A DNA stretch of 64,000 nt from positions 22,198-86,197 of the forward strand of contig JABDIY010000092.1 in the NCBI GenBank assembly GCA_013003535.1, written 5' to 3'. The position numbers and the translations under genes are program-made. Source of the stretch: Acidimicrobiales bacterium. Lineage in GTDB: Bacteria > Actinomycetota > Acidimicrobiia > Acidimicrobiales > SZUA-35. A model generated the notes under the pieces. That model worked only from the letters and a program-made list of their open reading frames with translations, searched no databases and was not told the origin of the DNA. Below, piece by piece: positions 19,009 through 29,605 of the stretch (its first letter is position 1; the number at the start of each line of letters is the position of its first letter).

Positions 19009-21117
19009 ATGCCTGAGATTTGGCCCGGCGTCGGGTATCCGTTGGGTGCGGTATGGACAGGATCGGGCACGAACTTCGCGGTTTTTGCCGAAGGGGCTCA
19101 CGGCGTTGAGCTCTGCCTTTTCGACGATGCGGGGAGAGAAACGAAACTGGCGTTGCCAGAAGTAACCGCTCACTGTTTCCACGGCTATGTGCCGGGAATT
19201 GGCCCTGGTCAGCGGTACGGCTTCCGCGCTCACGGCCCGTGGGATCCGGGGAGCGGGTTGCGCTTCAATCCTCAGAAGCTCATGCTCGACCCCTACGCCA
19301 GGGCGATCGAAGGAGCAGTGAAGTTCAATCGTTCAGTGTTCGATCACAAGGTCGGGAATATCGACGAAATGGATATTCACGACAGCGCGGATTCAGTCCC
19401 TCGATCCGTTGTGGTCAGCCCCTATTTCGACTGGGAAGACGATCGACCCCCGAGGACGCCGCGGCGCGACACCGTGCTTTATGAGGCTCACGTCAAGGGA
19501 ATGACCATGCGTCATCCCAAAGTGCCGAAGGAATTACAAGGAACGTACGCCGGGATGGCGCATCCGGCCATCGTTGACCACTTGGTAAATCTCGGGGTGA
19601 CCGCCTTGGAATTGATGCCTGTTCATCAGTTCTTCAGCGAGAGTTTTCTGGCCGACAAGAACCTGACGAACTACTGGGGGTACGCCACGATCGGCTATCT
19701 GGCTCCTCACAATGGATATTCGGCGTGGGGCCAAAGGGGCGAGCAGGTTCAAGAGTTCAAGAGTCTTGTGAAGACCATGCACGCGGCCGGGATCGAAGTG
19801 ATTCTGGACGTTGTCTACAACCACACCTGCGAAGGGAACACCTGGGGGCCGGCGTACTGTTTCAAGGGTTTGTCCAACCACAGTTACTACCGCCTGTCAC
19901 CCGACAACCCGCGCAACCACATCGATTTCACGGGTACTGGAAACACGCTCGACGTCGGTCACCCCAACGTGTTGCAGCTCATCATGGATTCTCTCCGTTA
20001 TTGGGTCACCGACATGCGGGTGGATGGTTTTCGGTTCGACCTCGCCTCGGCGTTGGCTCGCGACCACGATCATGTCGACCGATTCTCGGCCTTTTTCGAC
20101 ATCGTCCACCAGGATCCGGTTCTGCGGACCGTGAAGCTGATTGCGGAACCGTGGGACGTTGGCGACGGCGGGTATCAAGTTGGTCGGTTCCCTCCGCTCT
20201 GGAGTGAGTGGAACGGGCAGTACCGGGATACTTTGCGGAGTTTCTGGAAAGGTGAACCGGATTCGCTTGGTAGCTTCGCCAGCCGCTTCACGGGAAGCTC
20301 GGACCTGTATGAGAGCGATGGCCGCCACCCGTCGGCTTCGATCAACTTCATCACCTCTCACGACGGCTTCACGATGAACGATCTGGTGGCGTACAACGAA
20401 CGGCACAACGAGGCAAATGGCGAGAACAACGAGGACGGCGATCGTCACAATCGTTCGTGGAACTCCGGCGTAGAAGGCCCAACCGACGATGCTGGAATCA
20501 TCGAGGTTAGACAGCGTCGCGTCCGGGCAATGCTCGCCACACTGTTCCTGAGCCAGGGGGTTCCGATGCTGTTGGGTGGAGACGAGATCGGGCGGACCCA
20601 GCGGGGCAACAACAACGCGTACTGTCAGGACAACGAGTTGACATGGCTGGATTGGGAGAATGCCGACACCGATCTGTTGGAGTTCACCCGAGCGGTGATC
20701 AAGCTGAGAACGGACCACCCCGTCTTCCGGCGGCGGCGCTTCTTCGATGGCAAGCCCACCGAGGACGGCCAGGAGCTGGCTGATTTAGCTTGGATGGAGC
20801 CCAGTGGGCGGCCGATGCGTCACCGAGATTGGGTGCAGCCGCTCAACCGCGCGATCATGGTGTTCCTCAACGGTGAGGGTTTGGTTACTGAAACCCAGCG
20901 TGGTGAACCAATAGTCGACGATTCCTTCCTCATCCTCATGAACGCCAACAGTGTGCCGGTGCGGTTCACCGTCCCCGCCGAGCTGACCGACCGCTTCTGG
21001 CGCATCGAGTTGGACACCGCTTCTCCCAAATCGCCCGATCGTCCCGTAGTGGGGAGCATTGAAGCTCAGGCGTGGTCGGTCATCATCTTGAAGGACCTTG
21101 CCCATGAACACACCTGA
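19009..21117 (+). CDS. glgX: Glycogen debranching enzyme
   Basis: GH13 motifs DVVYNHT, VDGFRFDLA, ITSHDGFTMNDLV; N-terminal CBM48. Confidence 0.95.
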   Translation: MPEIWPGVGYPLGAVWTGSGTNFAVFAEGAHGVELCLFDDAGRETKLALPEVTAHCFHGYVPGIGPGQRYGFRAHGPWDPGSGLRFNPQKLMLDPYARAIEGAVKFNRSVFDHKVGNIDEMDIHDSADSVPRSVVVSPYFDWEDDRPPRTPRRDTVLYEAHVKGMTMRHPKVPKELQGTYAGMAHPAIVDHLVNLGVTALELMPVHQFFSESFLADKNLTNYWGYATIGYLAPHNGYSAWGQRGEQVQEFKSLVKTMHAAGIEVILDVVYNHTCEGNTWGPAYCFKGLSNHSYYRLSPDNPRNHIDFTGTGNTLDVGHPNVLQLIMDSLRYWVTDMRVDGFRFDLASALARDHDHVDRFSAFFDIVHQDPVLRTVKLIAEPWDVGDGGYQVGRFPPLWSEWNGQYRDTLRSFWKGEPDSLGSFASRFTGSSDLYESDGRHPSASINFITSHDGFTMNDLVAYNERHNEANGENNEDGDRHNRSWNSGVEGPTDDAGIIEVRQRRVRAMLATLFLSQGVPMLLGGDEIGRTQRGNNNAYCQDNELTWLDWENADTDLLEFTRAVIKLRTDHPVFRRRRFFDGKPTEDGQELADLAWMEPSGRPMRHRDWVQPLNRAIMVFLNGEGLVTETQRGEPIVDDSFLILMNANSVPVRFTVPAELTDRFWRIELDTASPKSPDRPVVGSIEAQAWSVIILKDLAHEHT

Positions 21118-22540
21118 GACACACCCGCACGTTCTTTTTGCATCGGCGGAATTGGCGCCACTGGTCATGGTTGGGGGATTGGCGCTGGCCGCCAGCGGCC
21201 TCGTGAAGGAGCTGATCTCTCAGGAGGTCAATATCACGGTGGTCCTCCCGGATTATGGCGACGCCATTCTCAGCTCCAGTGGCTTCGAGGAGACCAGCAG
21301 CTGGGGCCTGGACGTACCGGACTGGTGCGGCCCCATGCGGGCGCGGCGCGGTTCGGCCCCGGAGTTCCCCGACATCATCCTGATCGACCGGCCAGGGATG
21401 GCCCGCCCTCATCCCTATGTGGATCCGCTCTCTGGCGAAGCGTGGCCCGACAACGCGGATCGATTCTTTGCCTTTAGCGCAGCCATCGCGGCGCTGTGCG
21501 CACCGCACGATTACGGAGGGATCGCTCCCGACGTACTCCACCTCAACGATTGGCACACGGCAGCCACGGTGGGGTTCTCGGCTTCGTTGCCTCCCACCGT
21601 TCTCACTATCCACACCCTGGGATATCAGGGGGTCTGTGATGCCTGGTGGATGGGTCGTATCCCGCATCAAAGCTGGATGTTCTCGTGGTATGACGTCGCC
21701 AACCCGCTCGCTGCGGCGATCCGGTCGGTGGAACGGATCGTTGCGGTCAGCCCGAACTATGCGGCGGAGATCCTCACCCCTGAGGCCGGCATGGGAATGG
21801 ATTACGAGTTACGGCAGAGAGGCGACGCGCTCGTCGGGATTCGAAACGGAATCGATGCAACCGTTTGGAACCCTCAGACCGATCCGATGATTCCTCGGAA
21901 GTACAAATTCAAGAGTCGCGTACGAGGCAAGGGGGAGGCTCGGGCCAAGATGCTGGAGCGGGTTGGGTGGACCGAGACGGGCGCCGCCGTGATCGGTGTG
22001 GTAAGTCGACTGGTGGACCAAAAGGGGATCGACACGCTCATGGGCGTCGTCCCATACCTGGCTTCCATGAACGCCCGAATGGTGTTGCTCGGTTCTGGGT
22101 TACCTCACCTGACCGAGTTGGTCCGCGGCCTGGCTGCGGACCATCCCGAGGTTCTTGCGGCCGAACTCGACGCATTTGATGAACCGTTTGCTCACCTCAT
22201 TTTCGCCGGCTCTGACCTGTTCTGTATGCCCAGCCGCTTCGAGCCGTGTGGTCTCGCCCAGATGCAGGCCATGGCCTATGGCACCCCAACTGTGGCAACC
22301 GCGGTCGGCGGGCTCGTTGACACGATCGTGGATGCCGACAGAGATTTGGCCGGAGGCACGGGGTTTCTCACTATCACCAACGACCTCCCGGGCCTCGTGG
22401 ACGCGCTGCACCGGGCGGTCAGAGCATGGACATCGGATCAACACTTCATCGGGATTGTGGAACGGGGGATGAGCGCGGACTGGTCCTGGACCGGCCCAGC
22501 CACTCAGCATGTCGAGATCTACCAGGAGCTCAGTCGCTGA
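21104..22540 (+). CDS. glgA: Glycogen/starch synthase, GT5 family, with non-canonical N-terminal KXGGL motif
   Basis: HLNDWHTA, VSRLVDQKGID, PSRFEPCGLAQMQAMAYGTPTVATAVGGLVDTI; N-terminal PLVMVGGLALA. Confidence 0.88.
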   Translation: MNTPETHPHVLFASAELAPLVMVGGLALAASGLVKELISQEVNITVVLPDYGDAILSSSGFEETSSWGLDVPDWCGPMRARRGSAPEFPDIILIDRPGMARPHPYVDPLSGEAWPDNADRFFAFSAAIAALCAPHDYGGIAPDVLHLNDWHTAATVGFSASLPPTVLTIHTLGYQGVCDAWWMGRIPHQSWMFSWYDVANPLAAAIRSVERIVAVSPNYAAEILTPEAGMGMDYELRQRGDALVGIRNGIDATVWNPQTDPMIPRKYKFKSRVRGKGEARAKMLERVGWTETGAAVIGVVSRLVDQKGIDTLMGVVPYLASMNARMVLLGSGLPHLTELVRGLAADHPEVLAAELDAFDEPFAHLIFAGSDLFCMPSRFEPCGLAQMQAMAYGTPTVATAVGGLVDTIVDADRDLAGGTGFLTITNDLPGLVDALHRAVRAWTSDQHFIGIVERGMSADWSWTGPATQHVEIYQELSR

Positions 22541-22615
22541 CGAACTGAACATATTCGAGTAGCAGCCGACAGGTTTGAGGTGGCAAACCGCACCGAACTG
22601 GGTAAGGATGATTGC

Positions 22616-23872
22616 GTGATCGATAATGCTGCTCTTTTGGAACTTGGTTCTCGTCCACAGGTTCTCTCCATCGTTTTGGCCGGCGGCGAGGGAAAGCGAT
22701 TGATGCCGTTGACCGCGGATCGAGCAAAACCGGCGGTGCCGTTCGGTGGCCCGTATCGGCTCATCGACTTCGCTTTGTCGAACTTGGTGAACGGCGGCTA
22801 CCGCAAGATCGTGGTGCTCACCCAATACAAGAGCCACTCACTCGATGTGCACATCAGCCGTACTTGGCGATTGTCCACACTGCTCGGTAGCTACGTGAGT
22901 TCGGTGCCAGCGCAGATGCGGCGCGGGCCGGAGTGGTTCCAGGGTTCCGCCGATGCACTGTTCCAGAACATGAACATCATCGACGATGAGCGTCCGCAGT
23001 ACATTTTCGTCTTCGGTGCTGACCATATATACCGCATGGATCCGCGCCAAATGTTGGACCAACATATTCGCTCCGGTGCCGGGGTTACCGTCGCTGGATT
23101 ACGGGTCGACCGGTCCGAGGCCAGCGCCTTTGGTGTCATCGACCGCGAAGAATCCGGCACCCAGATCAAACAGTTTCTTGAAAAGCCCGAGGATCCTCCT
23201 GGCCTTGCCGATGATCCCAACCGAGTACTGGCATCCATGGGGAACTATGTGTTCAACACCGAGGTTCTGGTGGAGGCATTGAACGCCGACTATCAAGATT
23301 CCACGTCTCGCCGAGACATGGGCGGCGACATCATTCCCCGTCTCGTTGGTGAAGGAGCGGCCCATGTGTATGACTACACCACCAACATCGTGCCGGGCGA
23401 CGAGGAAGACCAGCGCGGGTACTGGCGAGACGTCGGCACCCTCGACGCCTTCTTCGACGCCCACATGGATCTCGTCCAGCCTCTACCGGCCTTCAGCCTC
23501 TACAACCAGCAATGGCCAATCTTCACCATGGCGCGCTCGTTGCCGCCGGCCAAATTGGTTCGAGACGGTGTGCGTTCGCCGGACGTCTACAACACCACTG
23601 TTTCCAATGGCGCCATCCTCAGTGGCTGCACCGTGTACGAGTCGGTGATCGCCCCCAACGTCCGCGTTGCTCGTGATGCCACGCTCGAAGGGACTGTCCT
23701 TTTCGATGATGTACATGTGGGCGCGGGTGCGCAGATCAAGAATGCCATCATCGACAAGGGCGTCAACATCCCAGACGGAACGAGAATCGGTTTCGATCTG
23801 GAGGAGGACGCAGCACGATTCACCGTGTCTGACGGTGGGATCGTGGCTGTTCCCAAGCGTTATAAGTTCTGA
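22616..23872 (+). CDS. glgC: Glucose-1-phosphate adenylyltransferase
   Basis: [34 protein letters not shown]; start chosen at GTG 22616, although the longer ORF from 22580 is possible. Confidence 0.94.
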   Translation: MIDNAALLELGSRPQVLSIVLAGGEGKRLMPLTADRAKPAVPFGGPYRLIDFALSNLVNGGYRKIVVLTQYKSHSLDVHISRTWRLSTLLGSYVSSVPAQMRRGPEWFQGSADALFQNMNIIDDERPQYIFVFGADHIYRMDPRQMLDQHIRSGAGVTVAGLRVDRSEASAFGVIDREESGTQIKQFLEKPEDPPGLADDPNRVLASMGNYVFNTEVLVEALNADYQDSTSRRDMGGDIIPRLVGEGAAHVYDYTTNIVPGDEEDQRGYWRDVGTLDAFFDAHMDLVQPLPAFSLYNQQWPIFTMARSLPPAKLVRDGVRSPDVYNTTVSNGAILSGCTVYESVIAPNVRVARDATLEGTVLFDDVHVGAGAQIKNAIIDKGVNIPDGTRIGFDLEEDAARFTVSDGGIVAVPKRYKF

Positions 23873-23883
23873 CGGGCATCGCC

Positions 23884-24507
23884 TCAGCTGGGTCGGAGTA
23901 TGAGCTCCACCGCTACGGTCATCGTGGTTCCGCTCATGTCGAAAAGCGGCGGATCGATGGTCAGGGGGAACGACAGATGCAGGCCGGCGGTTGTCTGGAA
24001 CAGCGAGCCGACGGACCGTATCGGTCGTTGCACGCCGTTCATTTCGATGCTCCCTTCCAACACCATGCCCGCGGGGACGGTGGGTCCAGATGTGTCCCCA
24101 ACCACGCTCGGCCGGGTGAGTACATAACGAATTGTCGAGTCGTCGCCGGCGGTCACGACGGCCGTCAAGTCGGTGAGGGCATCGGCGCTGAACCCCGCCC
24201 TGGTTGATCCGTCGACGGTTTCCCAGGTTCCGTCCAGCGAGGCCGGCATCGAGAAGGGCACGCTGCTCGTGGCGGGCGTCGGGGCAGTGGACGGTGGAGG
24301 TTCCGGGGCGGATGTGGGGGGCAATGTTGCGGCGGTCGGGGACAGGGCGGCGGAGGTTTCACGATCGGGCACGAAAAGAACCGCTCCCAATGCGCATGCG
24401 AGTGCGAAACCGAGAACCGCGAGTCCAATAGAGAACCGATCAGCTCGAAACGTCTGGCTCGGGGACGCCGTCACGGTGCTCGGACGAGTCATTCTCTCGT
24501 CTCTCAC
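23884..24507 (-). CDS. Membrane-anchored protein with YceI-like domain
   Basis: N-terminal TM LAVLGFALACALGAVLFV; C-terminal GTWETVDGSTRAGFSADAL...GSIEMNGVQRPI. Confidence 0.55.
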   Translation of the reverse strand: MRDERMTRPSTVTASPSQTFRADRFSIGLAVLGFALACALGAVLFVPDRETSAALSPTAATLPPTSAPEPPPSTAPTPATSSVPFSMPASLDGTWETVDGSTRAGFSADALTDLTAVVTAGDDSTIRYVLTRPSVVGDTSGPTVPAGMVLEGSIEMNGVQRPIRSVGSLFQTTAGLHLSFPLTIDPPLFDMSGTTMTVAVELILRPS

Positions 24508-24548
24508 GGGCTCAACACTACAAGCCTTCGGTTGCTAGCTTCGGTCAC

Positions 24549-25412
24549 ATGACTTCAATAGGTTTCATTGGACTAGGCGTCATGGGCTTTCCCATGGCAG
24601 GGCATCTTCAGCAGGCGGGGCACGACGTCACCGTCTACAACCGGACGACTGCCAAGGCTCAGAGCTGGGTGGAGCACTACGGCGGCTCGCTGGCAGAGAG
24701 TCCCAAGGCGGCCAGCGCAGGCGCGGAGATTGTGATGACGATCGTCGGGAACGACGATGACGTCAGGGCCGTCGTGTTCGGCGAGGAGGGTGTGCTCGAG
24801 GGAATCCGTGAGGGGGCCGTCCTGGTTGACCACACAACCGCTTCTGCCGACCTCGCTAGGGTGCTTCACGCAACCTGTCAGTCCCGAGGTGTTGGTTTCG
24901 TGGACGCACCGGTCTCGGGTGGTGAAGCCGGTGCCCAGAAAGGAAAGCTGACCGTGATGTGCGGTGGCGAGCAGAACGACTTCGACGCCGTGGCAGGGGC
25001 GATCGAGGAGTTTGCTGTTGCGGTAACTCGGATCGGTGGGTCTGGTTCGGGACAACTCTGCAAAATGGTCAATCAGCTAGCCATTGCCGGAATATTGCAA
25101 GGTCTGAGTGAGGGAATTGCTTTCGGTGTGAAAGCGGGGCTGGACATGGACGTGGTGCTGGACGTCATTTCCCAAGGTGCTGCCGGTTCGTGGCAGATGG
25201 AGAATCGGGGCCGAACCATGGTGGCCGATGAGTTTGACTTTGGCTTCGCGGTTGATTGGATGCGGAAGGATCTCCGGATCGCCATCGATCAAGCGCACGC
25301 GGTCGGCGCCTCCGTTCCGGTCGGGGCGCTTGTCGACCAGCTGTACGCCCAGATCCAAGCGCGGGGTGGCAATCGTTGGGATACGAGCAGCCTTATTCGG
25401 CTGCTCCGGTAG
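24549..25412 (+). CDS. 3-hydroxyisobutyrate / 2-hydroxy-3-oxopropionate dehydrogenase family
   Basis: IGFIGLGVMGFPMAGHLQQAGHDVTVYNRT, FVDAPVSGGEAGA; TAGCTT 7 nt before ATG. Confidence 0.92.
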   Translation: MTSIGFIGLGVMGFPMAGHLQQAGHDVTVYNRTTAKAQSWVEHYGGSLAESPKAASAGAEIVMTIVGNDDDVRAVVFGEEGVLEGIREGAVLVDHTTASADLARVLHATCQSRGVGFVDAPVSGGEAGAQKGKLTVMCGGEQNDFDAVAGAIEEFAVAVTRIGGSGSGQLCKMVNQLAIAGILQGLSEGIAFGVKAGLDMDVVLDVISQGAAGSWQMENRGRTMVADEFDFGFAVDWMRKDLRIAIDQAHAVGASVPVGALVDQLYAQIQARGGNRWDTSSLIRLLR

Positions 25413-25456
25413 GTCATATGGACGAGAGAGTCGTGCCCCGGGGCCATCGACGGGTC

Positions 25457-25492
25457 GTGAGCTTCGAGTCCAGTCTGGCTCCCGGAGCTCAC
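25457..25492 (+). other. Stem-loop downstream of the dehydrogenase
   Basis: GTGAGCT ... AGCTCAC 7-bp stem with nested GAG/CTC and CCA/TGG pairings. Confidence 0.5.
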
Positions 25493-25661
25493 TCTCGGCG
25501 TTGATTATGTCACTTCTGTGATAGATCATTGGACCTATTGCAACCCCTGGTAACACGCTGTTCACTGGTTGTTGCGGGTACCGGGAACTGATTCCTCTCG
25601 ATTAAGCCACTGGCGGGCAGCGGCGATCGACTTTCAAGTTACGGATCATGTTCTCGATACT

Positions 25662-25703
25662 AAGGGCCCTCATCCAAGCGGATGGGGGTCCTTTATCTTT
25701 TGT
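25662..25703 (+). terminator. Intrinsic terminator/attenuator-like hairpin just upstream of the aminotransferase start
   Basis: 14-bp stem AAGGGCCCTCATCC-aagc-GGATGGGGGTCCTT (two G-U pairs) followed by TTATCTTTTG. Confidence 0.7.
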
Positions 25704-25718
25704 TCTTACGATGGACCC

Positions 25719-26909
25719 GTGACAACGCCCGATCCCACCTATGCCCGCCGCGGCAACATCGCACCGTTCCATGTGATGCAGGTGATGGGTGCCGCCCGCC
25801 GCCGCGAAGAGGCTGGCCATGAGATCCTCCATTTGGAGGTTGGTCAACCTTCAACGTCAGCGCCGGCGGCCGTCATCGCCGCGGCTCACGCCGCCCTTGA
25901 GAATGATCGCCTCGGATATACCGGCGCCCTCGGATTACCCGAACTGCGTGACCGAATCAGCCGGTGGTACCGGGATCGGTACGGACTTCTCATACCGGCC
26001 GATCGGATCGCGGTGACGACGGGGGCCTCAGGTAGCTGCGTTCTGAGCTTCTTGGCTCTCTGGGATCCCGGCGCGAACGTTGGCGTAATCGAGCCGGGGT
26101 ATCCGTGCTACCGAAACGACTTGGAAGCTTTCGGCATCAATGTCGTGAGGATCCCTGTCGACGCCGCAACCGGGTTTCGCCCCACGACAGCTGATCTCGA
26201 CGCCGCCGGCCCACTGGACGGGCTCGTTCTCGCTTCGCCCAACAACCCGACGGGAACCGTGCTTTCTCAACAGCATCTCGCGCCGCTGCTGAAGTGGTGT
26301 GCTGCTGGCGGCACGCAAGTCATTGTCGATGAGATCTACCACGGCCTGGTGTTCGATCAGCCGGCACCATCGGCCTTGGAGTTCGATCAAGAAGTCCTGG
26401 TGTTCAACAGCTTCAGCAAGTACTTCTCCATGACCGGGTGGCGCTTGGGCTGGGTGGTGGCGCCGGAGGCGCTCGTGCCCGCCATAGAAAGGCTTGCCCA
26501 GAATCTCACGATCGCCCCGCCGACTCTCAGCCAGTTGGCAGGTCTGGCTGCGTTCGACTCTCTAGAGGAGTGCGAGGCCAATGTTGGCCGCTACCGGCGA
26601 AACAGGGACAGTCTGCTCGGGGCTCTTCGCCAATCGGGATTCAGCGACATCGCGCCGGCTGACGGAGCGTTCTATGTTTGGGTAGACATTTCCCACACGG
26701 GGAAGACCGCCTCGGCCCTGTGCAAGGAATGGTTGGAGACGTTGAACCTCGCCGTTACGCCTGGTATTGACTTCGACCGAGAGCGCGGCGAATCGTTCGT
26801 GCGTCTTTCCATTGCTGGTAGCGAGCATGACATTGTGGAAGCAGGCGAGCGCATCAAAGCGTGGGCCGCAAAGGACACGGCGGCGGCAGGATCCAATGAA
26901 GCACGCTGA
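25719..26909 (+). CDS. Pyridoxal-phosphate aminotransferase class I/II
   Basis: LGYTGALGLPELRDRIS, SPNNPTGTVLS, SFSKYFSMTGWRLGW; GTG start. Confidence 0.93.
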   Translation: MTTPDPTYARRGNIAPFHVMQVMGAARRREEAGHEILHLEVGQPSTSAPAAVIAAAHAALENDRLGYTGALGLPELRDRISRWYRDRYGLLIPADRIAVTTGASGSCVLSFLALWDPGANVGVIEPGYPCYRNDLEAFGINVVRIPVDAATGFRPTTADLDAAGPLDGLVLASPNNPTGTVLSQQHLAPLLKWCAAGGTQVIVDEIYHGLVFDQPAPSALEFDQEVLVFNSFSKYFSMTGWRLGWVVAPEALVPAIERLAQNLTIAPPTLSQLAGLAAFDSLEECEANVGRYRRNRDSLLGALRQSGFSDIAPADGAFYVWVDISHTGKTASALCKEWLETLNLAVTPGIDFDRERGESFVRLSIAGSEHDIVEAGERIKAWAAKDTAAAGSNEAR

Positions 26910-27462
26910 ATGGCAACCCCAACCGCATCAAGGGCGTCAGCCTCGTCACCGGCGCGCCGGGCCCGGTTGGCGCACGATGCTCTGGCGGGGCGTCAGGAAA
27001 CGTTGCCCGGCGTGCGGGCAGAATCGCCTCTTCCATCGCTGGTTCACAATCAGCGAACGATGTCCCCGGTGCGGCTTGAAGTTCGAACGAATCGAAGGCC
27101 ACTGGATTGGGGCCATCGGCATGAACACCATCATCACCTTCGGCTTCTTGCTCATCGCCCTCGCCATCACCATGATCATCGTCGTGGGCACCGACGTACC
27201 GAGATGGCGAATAGCCGCAGGAGGCGTGATGCTCGCGCTCATCATCCCGCCGTTGATCGACCCCTTCACACGAACGTTGTGGACTGCGATCGACGTTGGA
27301 ATGCGACCGCTGGAGGCTCATGAGGTGGACTGGACAATCGTGGCCCCCGGTGTCCTCGGGAATAGTTCGGCGCCTCCAGACCTTCCATCTCGGCAGAATC
27401 AAAGCCGCAACGCTCCCCCTGAGTTTGAGCGCCAGGACCCCCCAACACGCGAGGACTCATGA
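26896..27462 (+). CDS. DUF983 family membrane protein
   Basis: RGVRKRCPACGQNRLFHRWFTISERCPRCGLKFER plus two TM helices. Confidence 0.9.
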   Translation: MKHAEWQPQPHQGRQPRHRRAGPGWRTMLWRGVRKRCPACGQNRLFHRWFTISERCPRCGLKFERIEGHWIGAIGMNTIITFGFLLIALAITMIIVVGTDVPRWRIAAGGVMLALIIPPLIDPFTRTLWTAIDVGMRPLEAHEVDWTIVAPGVLGNSSAPPDLPSRQNQSRNAPPEFERQDPPTREDS

Positions 27463-28883
27463 CCGATCTCACCCATCCCACCCCATCGGCGAACCATTTC
27501 GATCTCATTATTGTGGGGAGCGGCTCGGGTAACAGCATTCCTGAGGTCTTGGCGCCTTGGAGAATCGCCATGGTCGAACGGGGAATTTTTGGTGGAACGT
27601 GCTTGAACGTCGGCTGTATCCCGTCGAAGATGTTCGTGCTTCCGGCTGATCGGGCATTGAAGGCCGCAGAATCCAAATTGGAAATTACAACATCATTTTC
27701 TGGTGTCGATTGGCCCGCTCTGCGGGATCGAATCTTCGGTCGAATCGACTCGATTAGTGCTGGCGGCGAGGAATATCGTGCCAGCGGCACTGAGGGGCTG
27801 ACGCTCTATCGAGGAACCGCCCGGTTCACCGCAGACCGGTCCTTCACGGTCGCCATGAACGACGGGTCGCCCGATGCCATCATCAGCGGCGATCGCGTTC
27901 TGCTGGCGGCCGGTTCCCGTCCCCTTCTTCCCGAGATCGAGGGTATGGCCTCGGTCGGTGTGCATACGAGCGACACGATCATGCGGTTGGATTCATTGCC
28001 GAAGCGCCTCGCAATTCTCGGAGCCGGCTATATCGCGGCCGAGATGGGGCATGTCTTCTCCAGCTTCGGGTCACGGGTGATCATGTATGCCCGTTCCGGA
28101 CAGATCTTGCGCTCCCAAGACCGCGACATTGCTACCCGCTTCACCGAGCAGTTTGCTCAGCGCATCGATTTGAAACTCAACAACGTTCCGATCCGGATGG
28201 AGCGCACCCCACTGGGAATCGAGATCACCGGGTCCGATGGTGAAATTTCCGTGGTCGATGAAGTACTCGTGGCGATCGGGCGGATTCCGAACAGTGATCT
28301 TTTGGATCCCGGTCAAGGTGGCATAGCCCTCACAGCCGATGGACGTGTGGAAGTCAATGAGTACCAGGAAACATCTGCTCCCGGGGTCTGGGCCTTCGGC
28401 GACATCTCCAATCCTTTTCAGCTGAAGCATGTGGCCAATGCTGAAGCGAAAGTGGCTTTCGCCAACCTTGTGGCAAGTCGTTCGTCTGGGGACCAGAAGC
28501 GACAGATGTCGTATGCGGCTATTCCGGCTGCGGTCTTCTCCAATCCCCAGGTTGCATCCGTCGGTGCAACTGAACAAGAACTCATCGACAGGGGCGTGCA
28601 ATATTTTGTTGGTCGTCGCGATTATGGCGGCACTGCCTACGGCTGGGCCCTCGACGATCATGCGTCTTTTGCCAAAGTCTTGTTGGCCCCGACCGGCGAA
28701 ATCCTCGGCGCCCATGTCATCGGCCCGCAGGCCGCTTCACTGATTCAGCCGCTCATTCAAGCGATGACGCTCGGCCAGACCGCGCACCAGATTGCCCGCG
28801 AGGTCATGTACATCCATCCGGCCTTGACCGAAGTGGTGGAAAATGCACTTTTGGAGGGGCTCAACGCCATCGAGGTCGGGTAG
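27459..28883 (+). CDS. mtr: Mycothione reductase (flavoprotein disulfide reductase)
   Basis: DLIIVGSGSGNSIPE, GGTCLNVGCIPSKMFV, C-terminal HPALTEVVENALL. Confidence 0.88.
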   Translation: MTDLTHPTPSANHFDLIIVGSGSGNSIPEVLAPWRIAMVERGIFGGTCLNVGCIPSKMFVLPADRALKAAESKLEITTSFSGVDWPALRDRIFGRIDSISAGGEEYRASGTEGLTLYRGTARFTADRSFTVAMNDGSPDAIISGDRVLLAAGSRPLLPEIEGMASVGVHTSDTIMRLDSLPKRLAILGAGYIAAEMGHVFSSFGSRVIMYARSGQILRSQDRDIATRFTEQFAQRIDLKLNNVPIRMERTPLGIEITGSDGEISVVDEVLVAIGRIPNSDLLDPGQGGIALTADGRVEVNEYQETSAPGVWAFGDISNPFQLKHVANAEAKVAFANLVASRSSGDQKRQMSYAAIPAAVFSNPQVASVGATEQELIDRGVQYFVGRRDYGGTAYGWALDDHASFAKVLLAPTGEILGAHVIGPQAASLIQPLIQAMTLGQTAHQIAREVMYIHPALTEVVENALLEGLNAIEVG

Positions 28884-28957
28884 CGGACGATTCAGGCGTC
28901 CTCAGCTGGAGTCGGCTCTGTCTCAAGCTTGGATCGACCGATACCGACACTCCTGGT

Positions 28958-29464
28958 GTGGTAATTCCGTCTTGGGCCCCTCCGCCAACTCCCGAAGCGC
29001 CCGAGTCGACGGTTCCGGGCCAATCGTTCCCCGGCTCCACCCGCAGGACCGCAATCGGCGCCGCTGTGGCGATGGGTGCGTTGGTAGCCGCAACGGCGTT
29101 CTACTTCCTCGTCGTCTACCCCGCGGAGCCCTCGCCGCCCGAAACCGCCGTCGATCTCCTGCTCTCCGACCTTGCGGACCAACGGTGGAATGCGGCCTCC
29201 GAGCGATTTGGGACGCAGTGTTCCGATGTCAGCCCGGAGGTGCTGAGGCTGCAATTCGAACCTGTCATGAAGAACTACGAGAACCATCAAATACTCCCCG
29301 TGAGCAATCTTGACCCCGGGGACGACGGATTTGTTCGGGTCTTGGGGTCCATGAAGACAACGGTTGGCGACACCAACTCGGTTCGGGCTGACGTTGCTCC
29401 GAGTGTCGATGCAGAAGGGAACGTTCAATGGAGCGTGTGCGGGATGCAGATCTATGGTCCCTGA
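28958..29464 (+). CDS. Single-TM protein of unknown function
   Basis: TM AIGAAVAMGALVAATAFYFLVV; extracytoplasmic domain with two Cys. Confidence 0.6.
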   Translation: MVIPSWAPPPTPEAPESTVPGQSFPGSTRRTAIGAAVAMGALVAATAFYFLVVYPAEPSPPETAVDLLLSDLADQRWNAASERFGTQCSDVSPEVLRLQFEPVMKNYENHQILPVSNLDPGDDGFVRVLGSMKTTVGDTNSVRADVAPSVDAEGNVQWSVCGMQIYGP

Positions 29465-29605
29465 GAAGGGCATTCGTTGGCGGGGATCTGTAGTCCGAAC
29501 CGCCTATATGAGGGGGCGAGTCTGCACTGTCGCCCAAGGAATGAGGTTGGCCATCATGGTCGTTGGTGTCGGCACGCTGTGATCGACAGATCGGATGGGA
29601 CTGAG

